Shown in pieces: positions 1 to 7,633 of a DNA stretch of 64,000 bases; position 1 is the first letter of the stretch; every line of letters starts with the position of its first letter. Position numbers and translations under genes: made by a program. This stretch comes from Nitrospira lenta. GTDB lineage: Bacteria > Nitrospirota > Nitrospiria > Nitrospirales > Nitrospiraceae. The notes beneath the pieces are model-generated. The model worked only from the letters and a program-made list of their open reading frames with translations. It was not told where the DNA came from and did not search any database. Location of the stretch: contig CAMBDY010000005.1 in NCBI GenBank assembly GCA_945865525.1, forward strand, positions 35,586 to 99,585, given 5' to 3'.

Positions 1-1381
1 GACCCGCACCCTCTCGGGAGGCGAGGCCCAGCGGGCTGCCTTAGCTAATCAACTCGGTGCACGATTGGTCGGCACCCTCTACGTCCTCGACGAACCGACC
101 ATCGGCCTCCACCCTCGCGACACCGCTACGCTCGCCGGTATCCTGCGAGAGCTGGCAGTCCAAGGCAACACCGTCGTCGTCGTCGAACATGATCGTCAAA
201 TGATGCTAGCCTCCGACTATCTCATCGAGCTAGGCCCCCTGTCGGGAGAAAAGGGCGGCGAGGTGATCTGCGCTGCACCGCGCGAGGAATTCATCGTAGA
301 CCAACGGGCGATCACGGCTCGCTATCTGCGCGGCGAAGACGAAATTGCCACACCCCGCTCTCGACGGAAGGGCAATGGGAAGTTCCTGATCATCGCTGGG
401 GCTTGCGAGAACAACCTCAAAGATCTGTTCGTCCGTATTCCCCTCGGCATGTTGGTCTGCGTCACCGGCGTCTCCGGTTCCGGCAAGAGCACCCTAGTCG
501 AAGACACGCTCTATCGCGCCATCGCCCGCGCCTTTCGGATCGAATCCCTGCCCATAGGCAAATTTCGCGCGATTAAAGGGATCGAGCATCTGAGTGACAT
601 CAAACTCATCGACCAGGAGCCCATCGGTCGCACGCCCCGCTCGAATCCGGTTACCTACCTGAAAGCCTTCGATGACGTGCGCACCCTCTTCGCCTCTGAG
701 CGAGAATCGCTCAGAGGCGGGCTGACACCCGGTCATTTTTCCTTCAATACCGCCGGGGGCCGCTGCGATAAATGCGAAGGGAGCGGCGTAGAAAAACTGG
801 AAATGTATTTCTTCGAGGATATCTATGCCACCTGCGAAGCCTGCGACGGGAAACGATTCAAACCACAGATCCTCTCCATTCGCTATCGCGGGAAAACGAT
901 CCATGACGTCTTGCAGATGACGGCAGAAGACGCGCTCGAATTTTTCAGCGGGTCCCCAAAGCTGACAGAAAAACTCCTCCTGCTCACCTCCATCGGACTC
1001 GGCTATCTCCGGCTCGGCCAAGCCGCGACAACCCTCTCAGGTGGCGAAGCCCAGCGACTGAAGATCGCAGCCGAGCTCAAGGGCACCTCCACAAAAAATG
1101 GGCTTTACATCATGGATGAACCGACCACGGGCCTGCATGTCGAGGACATCAAAAAGCTCCTGGCAATGTTGCAGAAGCTCGTGAACAGCGGCAACACCGT
1201 GGTGGTGGTGGAGCACAACCTAGACGTGATCAAGAGCGCCGATTGGATTATCGACTTAGGGCCGGAAGGAGGATCGGCCGGAGGGCAGATTGTGGCCGAG
1301 GGAAGACCCGAACAGATCGCAAAAGTCGCCGCCTCCCATACGGGGAGATTTCTCGCCCCCCTGCTTAGCGGTGATCCATAA
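1..1381 (+). CDS. uvrA: UvrA, excinuclease ABC subunit A (C-terminal part)
   Basis: DNA-damage recognition ATPase of nucleotide excision repair, working with UvrB in the cytoplasm. The gene enters from the left edge; the frame is open from base 2 and the 5' part lies outside. Visible in order: the ABC signature LSGGEAQR and Walker B (VLDEPTIGLHPRD) of the first ATPase site, then Walker A (GVSGSGKST), a Cys4 zinc finger (CDKC...CEAC), a second LSGGEAQR signature, Walker B (IMDEPTTGLH) and the H-loop (VVEHN) of the second site. About 460 residues are visible, which fits the C-terminal half of a roughly 940-residue UvrA. A longer tandem UvrA variant cannot be excluded without the N-terminus. Confidence 0.95.
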   Translation, partial: TRTLSGGEAQRAALANQLGARLVGTLYVLDEPTIGLHPRDTATLAGILRELAVQGNTVVVVEHDRQMMLASDYLIELGPLSGEKGGEVICAAPREEFIVDQRAITARYLRGEDEIATPRSRRKGNGKFLIIAGACENNLKDLFVRIPLGMLVCVTGVSGSGKSTLVEDTLYRAIARAFRIESLPIGKFRAIKGIEHLSDIKLIDQEPIGRTPRSNPVTYLKAFDDVRTLFASERESLRGGLTPGHFSFNTAGGRCDKCEGSGVEKLEMYFFEDIYATCEACDGKRFKPQILSIRYRGKTIHDVLQMTAEDALEFFSGSPKLTEKLLLLTSIGLGYLRLGQAATTLSGGEAQRLKIAAELKGTSTKNGLYIMDEPTTGLHVEDIKKLLAMLQKLVNSGNTVVVVEHNLDVIKSADWIIDLGPEGGSAGGQIVAEGRPEQIAKVAASHTGRFLAPLLSGDP

Positions 1382-1463
1382 ACAAGACGCCACGGCCGCA
1401 CAAAGGTAACTCCGCGCTCACGGTTTAGTCTGTTTCCTGCTGGCGCGATTTTAGGGGATACAA

Positions 1464-2030
1464 CTAATTCAGGGAGGGGTCTAAGGGCATGTCCGAATAC
1501 AAACGATAGTCGTCACCGAGCGCGCTCACGATGTCAGCCCAGACCCGCGTGGGATCCTTGTCGAAGACGACGTTGGAGTCCGCCGGAATAGTCAACCAGG
1601 AACCGGTCTTCATTTCAGATTCCAATTGCCCGGGCCCCCAGCCAGAATAGCCAAGATAGGCGCGAAACGCATCGCGCCCTGCGCTAGAAGTCAAAATACG
1701 ATCGACCAGTCCCGCATCTCCTCCGAGGGAAATCCCGTCGAACACATAATGGGAATTCTCAGGCAATTGATCTAACCGATACAGCATCATGACCTGATTC
1801 GTCTGCACTGGCCCTCCGGAAAAGAGGACATGCTGCTGGCCTTCCAAAATTGGCACTTGCGGCAAGGCTTCCGAGACTGACATGGCCGTCGGGCGATTGA
1901 CCACGACGCCCAGCGCGCCCTCCGCCCCGTGCTCACAGAGCAACACCACTGTCTGCCGAAAGTTCGGATCGCGCAAAGACGGCGCTGCAATGAGGAAGAT
2001 GCCTTTTCCAAGTGGAGCTTTCATGCCCAT
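1464..2030 (-). CDS. YqgE/AlgH family protein (UPF0301)
   Basis: Conserved protein of the YqgE/AlgH (DUF179) family; the molecular role is not established. The family start is visible (FLIAAPSLRDPNFRQTVV, then CEHGAEGALGVVVNRP). The longest frame starts at 2060, but a TAGGA ribosome site sits 8 bases before the ATG at 2024 and close to the in-frame ATG at 2030, and family members begin near this point. The true start is therefore 2030 or 2024, giving about 188 residues, the usual family length. It is convergent with uvrA. The 82 bases between them hold nothing I recognise. Confidence 0.88.
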   Translation of the reverse strand: MGMKAPLGKGIFLIAAPSLRDPNFRQTVVLLCEHGAEGALGVVVNRPTAMSVSEALPQVPILEGQQHVLFSGGPVQTNQVMMLYRLDQLPENSHYVFDGISLGGDAGLVDRILTSSAGRDAFRAYLGYSGWGPGQLESEMKTGSWLTIPADSNVVFDKDPTRVWADIVSALGDDYRLYSDMPLDPSLN

Positions 2031-2206
2031 AATCCTACCGTGCGAACCTGTGGGGTGCAAGCACCCCCCAATGGGTCTTCCACGCGTGCTCGTCTTTGTT
2101 GCCCTGAAAATGCCCTAAGGAGACCCCCACTGCGCACATCTAACGAGGGCCTAGTGAGGCCGCGCGTAACACGAACACCAGAAATTTACCGACCATCCCT
2201 TCCCTA

Positions 2207-2995
2207 TTAGCGGTAAAGAGATTCGCGCCGATCACGAAGCAGATCGTTGTACGGGGTGAGGGCTTTGTTCCGCGCGTCGGCAGGATCGATTGCAACAATA
2301 TATAGTTCGTCCTGATCGCGCGGCGCACGATGCAGAATCGCCCCATTAGGAGCGACCACTTCGCTATTGCCGATAAAGGTCAGCCGATCTTTACCTCCCC
2401 GTGCTTCGCTGCCAATCCGGTTGCTCGTAATCGCGAACACGCGATTTTCCCGGCACCGAACCGGCATAGAATCAGGGCAATCCGGCAATACCAAATTTGA
2501 GGGATGACAAATGATCTCCGCTCCCTTAAGCGCCAGGGTACGAGCGGCTTCCGGATAATACCAATCGAAACAGATCATCACACCGATCTTGGCCGGTCCA
2601 ATATCCCAGACCGGGAACCCCGTGTCGCCCGGCGTAAAGAATAGCGTTTCTTCGAAAAACAGATGGGTCTTGCGATAACAGCCGATGAATCCGGATGGGC
2701 CAACGACCACGGCGGAGTTATAGCAGACAGATCCGGCCCGCTCAGGAAGACCGGCGACAATCACCATCTTGCGACGCTTGGCCAGATCAATCAGCCGTTG
2801 CGTGGTCGGTCCATCCGACACGGACTCCGACAGAGCGAGCACTTCCTGCTGCGAGGTGAACTGATACCCGGAGGCACACAGCTCCGGCAGGACGATCAAG
2901 TCGGCATCCGCTCCATCAAGCGCCTGCGCAATCGTATCCAGATTGCGCGACACCTCGCCGAACTGTGGCGTAAATTGAAAATACCCGACTCGCAT
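2207..2995 (-). CDS. Carbon-nitrogen hydrolase (nitrilase superfamily)
   Basis: Predicted cytoplasmic amidase or carbamoylase of the nitrilase superfamily; the substrate is unknown. The Glu-Lys-Cys triad can be placed at E38 (LPELCASGY), K109 (YRKTHLF) and C142 (ICFDWYYPE). The length of 262 residues is typical for a single-domain member such as Nit or omega-amidase branches. There is no signal peptide or extra domain. It appears to stand alone, with an imperfect inverted repeat upstream between it and the SmbP-like gene. The family call is secure, but the subfamily cannot be settled by eye. Confidence 0.9.
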   Translation of the reverse strand: MRVGYFQFTPQFGEVSRNLDTIAQALDGADADLIVLPELCASGYQFTSQQEVLALSESVSDGPTTQRLIDLAKRRKMVIVAGLPERAGSVCYNSAVVVGPSGFIGCYRKTHLFFEETLFFTPGDTGFPVWDIGPAKIGVMICFDWYYPEAARTLALKGAEIICHPSNLVLPDCPDSMPVRCRENRVFAITSNRIGSEARGGKDRLTFIGNSEVVAPNGAILHRAPRDQDELYIVAIDPADARNKALTPYNDLLRDRRESLYR

Positions 2996-3016
2996 AGATT
3001 AAAGAGCTAACGGCCT

Positions 3017-3092
3017 GAGGCAAGGGGTCAGAGGGGAAACAAGGAGCAAGAGACAAGGGTCGCATATCCGCTCACCCCTCGCCTCTTGCCTC
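3017..3092. repeat. Imperfect inverted repeat of GGCAAGAGG-type words
   Basis: Left arm 3017-3036 (GAGGCAAGGGGTCAGAGGGG) pairs with the reverse complement of 3075-3092 with a few mismatches. The loop is also built from similar short words (AAGGAGCAAGAGACAAGGG). It lies between two minus-strand genes. It resembles in architecture, though not in sequence, the repeats near 15.2 and 60.1 kb. Confidence 0.5.
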
Positions 3093-3102
3093 TCGCCTAC
3101 AA

Positions 3103-3450
3103 TTATTTCACTTCTGACAAATGGGTGACTGCGCCCTCGGCATGCTGAGTGGCCACATCTGCGTGACCGGCCTTGCCATGGACCACGGCTTCCTTGAGAT
3201 GCTTGATGCCTTCGTCCAGATGCGGATTCTTCAGGCCGGCCGCTTCTGCATGCTTGAGAGCCCCCTCGGCATGCTTCACCAAGATATCGGCATGGCCCTG
3301 CTTGCCATGGGCAACTGCTTCCTTGGCATGTTCAACCGCCTCACTAACATGCTTGTCACCGGCAATAGCAAACCCACTGAACAGCGGGAAGCCAGCAAAC
3401 ACGGCAACCGCCACTACGGCCAGTGCTTCACGATGGATTCTCATTTTCAT
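3103..3450 (-). CDS. smbP: SmbP-like small His-rich metal-binding protein
   Basis: Predicted periplasmic metal-binding protein of the type first described in ammonia oxidisers (SmbP, which binds copper and other divalent metals). A signal peptide occupies about residues 1-30 (Arg/Lys, a hydrophobic stretch, then FAIAG). The mature part of about 85 residues is a degenerate helical repeat rich in His, Lys, Ala and Glu: HAKEAVAHGKQGHA, HAEGALKHAEAAG, HLKEAVVHGKAGHA, HAEGAVTHL. Start ATG at 3450 follows a GAGGGGG ribosome site. It has its own -10 box upstream and is probably a single-gene unit. The role is inferred as metal buffering or detoxification. Confidence 0.85.
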   Translation of the reverse strand: MKMRIHREALAVVAVAVFAGFPLFSGFAIAGDKHVSEAVEHAKEAVAHGKQGHADILVKHAEGALKHAEAAGLKNPHLDEGIKHLKEAVVHGKAGHADVATQHAEGAVTHLSEVK

Positions 3451-3491
3451 GGATTCCCCCTCAAAAGTTAAGGTTTATTCGACAGACACAA

Positions 3492-3497
3492 ATTATA
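3492..3497 (-). promoter_or_regulatory. -10 box for the SmbP-like gene
   Basis: Consensus TATAAT on the minus strand, about 42 bases before the start codon and inside an AT-rich gap. No good -35 hexamer is seen 16-18 bases upstream, so an activator or an extended element may be involved. Confidence 0.45.
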
Positions 3498-3542
3498 GCA
3501 TAACCATCAATACAACCACCTTACATAGCCCATTTTTAGCTG

Positions 3543-4421
3543 TCAAGAAGACCGCACTTGTGGGTCCACGTTCAGGATATGCTGCAATCCCTTAGCGTCT
3601 TTTTCTACTGGACAGGCAAAGTCCCGGCTCCACTCCCACCAGGAGCCAGGATAGTTGCGAACCTTCCGGTAACCGGCCAGCTTGAGAACAAAATAGAGCC
3701 AGGCCGACCTGACGCCACCGGTGCAATAACAGATAATTTCTTGATCCGGTGTGAGCCCCTTATCGGCCAGACTCTCCGTAATCACCACCAGATCTTTCAG
3801 CGTGGCATTCGGCTGAAGAAATCCCGCCCAGGCCAGATGAATCGCACTGGGAATATGTCCAGGCCGCGGAATGCCCGAGACCTCTTTGCCGAGATATTCC
3901 TCAAGGCTACGCGCATCCAAAATCACGGTGGCGGGAGACGGCTGCTTGACGAGCTGTTTCACCTCGTCTTTGTTGGCAATCACGGCCGCCACCGGCTTGA
4001 CCGTAAAGGTTCCGGGCTTGGGTGTCACGCAACCATGTTCGAACGGCCGTTTCTCCTGTACCCACTTGACCCATCCCCCGTCGAGGATGCGCAGCTTCGT
4101 ATGGCCAAAATATTCCAACATCCAGAACATGCGACCTTCGTCGCCCCAGTTATCGAAGGGATTGGAATAGATCACCACATCGCTGTCCTGACTAATGCCC
4201 AAAGCACGGATTGTCTGTTCCATCCGCCCGCGATCGGGATTCAGCAGGCCCTTCGGGACGGCCTTGGGGTCACTGTACTCATGCCACGTCGAATGCACCG
4301 CTCCAGGAATATGCCCGCCGAACTCGTAGGTGGCCCGTCCGCGCACGTCCAGAATGACTAGGCCTGGCTGCCCTAAGCTCTGTTGAAGGGTTTCGGTATC
4401 GATCAACAACGGGTGTGTCAT
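3543..4421 (-). CDS. Sulfurtransferase with two rhodanese domains
   Basis: Transfers sulfane sulfur from thiosulfate or 3-mercaptopyruvate to a thiophilic acceptor; cytoplasmic, no signal peptide. Two rhodanese domains: an inactive N-terminal one (about 1-135) and a C-terminal one carrying the active cysteine C233 in the loop CTGGVRS. The length of 292 residues matches the family (about 280-300). The loop differs from classical bovine rhodanese (CRKGVT) and from mercaptopyruvate sulfurtransferase (CGSGVTA), so the donor cannot be assigned. It is followed by the SmbP-like gene, which has its own -10 box. Confidence 0.92.
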   Translation of the reverse strand: MTHPLLIDTETLQQSLGQPGLVILDVRGRATYEFGGHIPGAVHSTWHEYSDPKAVPKGLLNPDRGRMEQTIRALGISQDSDVVIYSNPFDNWGDEGRMFWMLEYFGHTKLRILDGGWVKWVQEKRPFEHGCVTPKPGTFTVKPVAAVIANKDEVKQLVKQPSPATVILDARSLEEYLGKEVSGIPRPGHIPSAIHLAWAGFLQPNATLKDLVVITESLADKGLTPDQEIICYCTGGVRSAWLYFVLKLAGYRKVRNYPGSWWEWSRDFACPVEKDAKGLQHILNVDPQVRSS

Positions 4422-4452
4422 ATCATTCCTTTGTAGCTTGAACTGTCAACGA

Positions 4453-5739
4453 TCAGCCCGCAGCGCCGGCCTTACAACTTGTCCCCTCTGGCTGGCGGCT
4501 CAGAGTCGCTGACTGCTCGCTCTCACTTAGTGCCGCGGCGAGATCGCCGGACAGCGGGAACTCCCGCTCGTACACGACGAATCGGTAGGGATCATTTCCT
4601 GTCAGCCCATACTGGGTCTGCAACATCTCATGTTGCTTGTCGGTCAGAATGTGGTACTGCACCCGCGCCTTAACTTTCAGACCCTCTGCCTGAGCTGGGA
4701 GCTGGTAGGTAAACTGATATTCCCGGCTAGCCAAAGGCAAGAGGCGGTTATCATACAACTCCACAATAGCCGGCTGCCACATGATCCAGCGACCTATCGT
4801 GGAGGTCTGATGATCCAGCACATGCCCGCCTCGATCCTCTACGAAAAACTCTACCGTGAAATACCGGTCCGGATCGCCCGTCGGAATCTTATGGCCCGCT
4901 CCGGCATTGATGACTGTGAGAGTAAAACTCACTCGCTCGCCCGGCTTCGGCGAGACGGTATCGGCCTTTACCTGGACCCCCACTGCCCGTTTCACCATAT
5001 CCGGGTCGTGCCCACCGCGCCAGAGATGCTGCCGCCCCCGCCGAATTGGACCATTCGTCGCCACCGGCCGATCGATTTCAGGCATGTGGCAACTCTGGCA
5101 AATGAACCCCCGCTCCTTCATGAAAAACTTGCCTTCGTACTCCGAATAGGTCCCGCAGGGCCCCACATTGTAGAACTGAGCAGGACCGGACACCACATTA
5201 TGGCAACGCTGACAAACCTGCGTAGTGCGAAAGTTCGGATCGAACTTGATCGGATGCGGTGCGGCGGAGTCTTCATACGGTCCATAGACGACTCCATCTC
5301 GCACATGACAGGCTGCGCAAGTCACAGACTCTTTTTGATACTCGGGGTCGTAGTGGGGATTGGGCTTCTGCACCGCCTTCTCGACGCGCCCCCGGGGAAT
5401 CTCCCCCACCAACGTCGGCTGCTGGTTTTCCAGCGGGGCATGGCAGTTCAGACAGACCCAGATATTGTTATCCTTTTTCCAATAGGCTTGGAAGAACGGA
5501 TCCTCATAGGCATGGGCATGGATACTCGTCTTCCATTCGTCGTAGATCTCGCGATGACATTGGCCACAGGACTCAGCTTTCAGACTCGTCAGGCCTTCCG
5601 GGATTTTCTGAAACGGAATCGCATGGGCATAATCGGACCGCAACCCAAAAATCACAACTGGCTTAACCTCGGTGTAATAAAGATAGACGAGCAGACCCGC
5701 CAACGCAGAACCAAGCAGAATCTTAAGAAAGGTTTTCAT
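4453..5739 (-). CDS. Five-haem cytochrome c, membrane-anchored
   Basis: Predicted periplasmic electron carrier or reductase of the cytochrome c554-like group. An uncleaved or cleavable hydrophobic segment spans about residues 4-22. Five CXXCH motifs follow in the first half (CGQCH, CLNCH, CAACH, CQRCH, CQSCH). A C-terminal region of about 190 residues without haem motifs looks beta-rich. Its ATG overlaps the stop of the upstream deacylase as ATGA, so the two are translationally coupled. The same five-haem plus beta-domain plan recurs at 19967-21202 and 21225-22532. The substrate is unknown. Confidence 0.85.
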   Translation of the reverse strand: MKTFLKILLGSALAGLLVYLYYTEVKPVVIFGLRSDYAHAIPFQKIPEGLTSLKAESCGQCHREIYDEWKTSIHAHAYEDPFFQAYWKKDNNIWVCLNCHAPLENQQPTLVGEIPRGRVEKAVQKPNPHYDPEYQKESVTCAACHVRDGVVYGPYEDSAAPHPIKFDPNFRTTQVCQRCHNVVSGPAQFYNVGPCGTYSEYEGKFFMKERGFICQSCHMPEIDRPVATNGPIRRGRQHLWRGGHDPDMVKRAVGVQVKADTVSPKPGERVSFTLTVINAGAGHKIPTGDPDRYFTVEFFVEDRGGHVLDHQTSTIGRWIMWQPAIVELYDNRLLPLASREYQFTYQLPAQAEGLKVKARVQYHILTDKQHEMLQTQYGLTGNDPYRFVVYEREFPLSGDLAAALSESEQSATLSRQPEGTSCKAGAAG

Positions 5740-6680
5740 GCGGTTACGAGAGCCTGAATATGTCGATCCACCGACGCAGCCAAGGATGTCAGATGATACC
5801 CGCCTTCGAGCGATGAAAGAATCCGGCCGTTCGCATGCCGTTTAGCGATACCAGCTATGATGTCGGTAAGGTCCCCGTAGCCCTCTTCTGTCAGCCCCAT
5901 GCTCGCAAGAGGATCGTCCCGATGCGCATCGAACCCGGCTGAAATGAGCACGAACTCCGGCTTGAACGCATCAGCTGCCGGGACCAGCGTTTTCTGAAAG
6001 ACGGCGCGGTATGCCTCATCGCCCTCCCCCGCCTCCATCGGGACATTGATCGTGAACCCCTCCCCGGCCCCTCGGCCTCGCTCCGTCGCACGGCCCGTAC
6101 CGGGATAGTGGGGAAATTGCTGGGTACTGAAGAACAAAACCGACGGGTCCTCTTCAAAACTATGCTGCGTCCCGTTCCCGTGATGCACGTCCCAATCAAC
6201 GATCAAAACCCGGCTGAGCCTATAGCGCTTCTGTGCGTAGCGCGCGGCAATCGCCACATTATTGAAAAGACAGAAGCCCATTGCCTGCCCCGCCTCTGCA
6301 TGGTGCCCCGGCGGCCTCACCGCACAAAACACATGATCTACCACTTGAGACATGATCGCATCGACCCCAGCCAAGGCGCCTCCGGCTGCCAGATAGGCAG
6401 CAGTTAGGGAACCGGGGGACATGGACGTATCAGGATCGAGCGAGAGCCGCCCCGTTACTGGAGCATGGGTTTTCAGCATCTCAAGATAGGGCGCCTCATG
6501 GATCTGCCTAATCCATTCGTCCTCCGCTTTTCGGGGTTGAATCCTGGTCAACCGAGCCGCCGTTCCGCTCTGTTCGAGTTGCTGCATGATCGCGCGGAGC
6601 CGATTGGGCGACTCAGGATGCCCTGCGCCCATATCATGGCCAAGATAGCGTGGATCGTAGACGAGTCCGGTGCTGCCCAT
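5736..6680 (-). CDS. Histone deacetylase family protein (AcuC/HDAC-like deacylase)
   Basis: Zinc-dependent deacylase of the arginase/HDAC fold, probably acting on acetylated lysine or small amides. Family motifs are visible: RPPGHHAE (active-site His pair), VDWDVHHGNGTQ (zinc Asp and His) and SAGFDAH with DPLA (second zinc Asp). The length of 314 residues is normal for bacterial class II-like members. It overlaps the following cytochrome gene by four bases (ATGA), an odd pairing of functions. It is divergent from the TPR gene to the right. The call to family is secure; the substrate is open. Confidence 0.92.
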   Translation of the reverse strand: MGSTGLVYDPRYLGHDMGAGHPESPNRLRAIMQQLEQSGTAARLTRIQPRKAEDEWIRQIHEAPYLEMLKTHAPVTGRLSLDPDTSMSPGSLTAAYLAAGGALAGVDAIMSQVVDHVFCAVRPPGHHAEAGQAMGFCLFNNVAIAARYAQKRYRLSRVLIVDWDVHHGNGTQHSFEEDPSVLFFSTQQFPHYPGTGRATERGRGAGEGFTINVPMEAGEGDEAYRAVFQKTLVPAADAFKPEFVLISAGFDAHRDDPLASMGLTEEGYGDLTDIIAGIAKRHANGRILSSLEGGYHLTSLAASVDRHIQALVTA

Positions 6681-6829
6681 GACAAAGTCCAGTGAGCTGT
6701 GATGAATGAGGGGCTCCTACTCATTACCCTTTATACACCACCGATTACACTGTAGAGCTTATCACGCAGGAAAGCCTATAGACAATGCGCGTTCGCCGCT
6801 GCTATCGTCACATGGACTTGGAGGAAGCC

Positions 6830-7147
6830 ATGGCGAATCGCCGCATCGAGCCGCTCAAAAAGATCTTGGAAATCGATCCGACCGACGAAGTCGCCTGGTT
6901 CGGCTTGGGAAAGGCCTATATGGACGATATGAACTTCGAAGAAGCGGCCAAAGCCCTACAGCAATGTGTCACGGTTAAGCCCACCTACTCAGCCGCCTAT
7001 TATGCCCTAGCTCAATCGCTGCAGAAACTGGATCGAATCGACGAATGCCGGACCGTTTGCACCACCGGCATCAACGTCTCCACAAAAAACGGCGACATGA
7101 TGGTCACAAAGAGTCTGGAATCGCTCAACGGCTCACTGCCCGCCTAA
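6830..7147 (+). CDS. Small TPR protein
   Basis: A protein of 105 residues with two or three tetratricopeptide helical repeats (for example DEVAWFGLGKAYMDDMNFEE and AAYYALAQSLQKLDRIDE), probably a cytoplasmic interaction module. The longer frame from 6785 is unlikely: a strong GGAGGA ribosome site at 6820-6825 precedes the ATG at 6830. The 3' end overlaps the convergent hypothetical gene by four bases. No enzymatic domain is present. Confidence 0.8.
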   Translation: MANRRIEPLKKILEIDPTDEVAWFGLGKAYMDDMNFEEAAKALQQCVTVKPTYSAAYYALAQSLQKLDRIDECRTVCTTGINVSTKNGDMMVTKSLESLNGSLPA

Positions 7148-7479
7148 GTTGGTTCCGCCCGTTCGTCATCATCATTGTCAGATATTAGGCCGAGGGCTTC
7201 CGGCTCGTGCTTAAAAATTTCCTCGTACACTTCGTCCAACCAGCGGCTCGCGTAGTCCAGGATCTCCCGGACTAACGGTTCCGGCTGGCCCGTCCGTTTG
7301 ATCGTCCACTGGCAAACATATTCCAGCAGCACCTCCCGCTCAAACCGCTTCGACGATTGCGTCGCGAGCGTCGTCATTTCACCAAAACCGGTCATGAGGA
7401 TATCAGCCACCGTGTCTCGCCCGTACGACGTGCTAGCTGTGACATATTGAATGGCCCGATTGAGTTCTTGGCCGGTCAT
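7144..7479 (-). CDS. Conserved-looking hypothetical protein, 111 residues
   Basis: I do not recognise a family. The protein is soluble, helical in appearance and acidic at the C-terminus (DNDDDERAE). It has no signal peptide, no Cys pairs and no known motif. It is convergent with the TPR gene (4-base overlap) and divergent from the M3 peptidase. Its codon use looks like its neighbours', which supports a real gene. Confidence 0.6.
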   Translation of the reverse strand: MTGQELNRAIQYVTASTSYGRDTVADILMTGFGEMTTLATQSSKRFEREVLLEYVCQWTIKRTGQPEPLVREILDYASRWLDEVYEEIFKHEPEALGLISDNDDDERAEPT

Positions 7480-7633
7480 GAAATCTCCGTTGCGCTTGGC
7501 TCATCATACCGCGATGCCGCCACAGATGGAAGATTCTAGCCGCCAGAAAATCCCACCGACTGCATGCGTGAGAATGGTATGCTTACCAGTTATCAGCCTC
7601 ACCATGTGAGGCGAGATGAAGGAGACATTATCT

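Noticed and set aside
1787..2210. Several overlapping frames around the YqgE gene
   Set aside because: All are shadows of the YqgE frame, which carries the family motifs.
4630..5757. 375-codon open frame on the plus strand
   Set aside because: It is antisense to the five-haem cytochrome, where five CXXCH motifs prove the minus frame.
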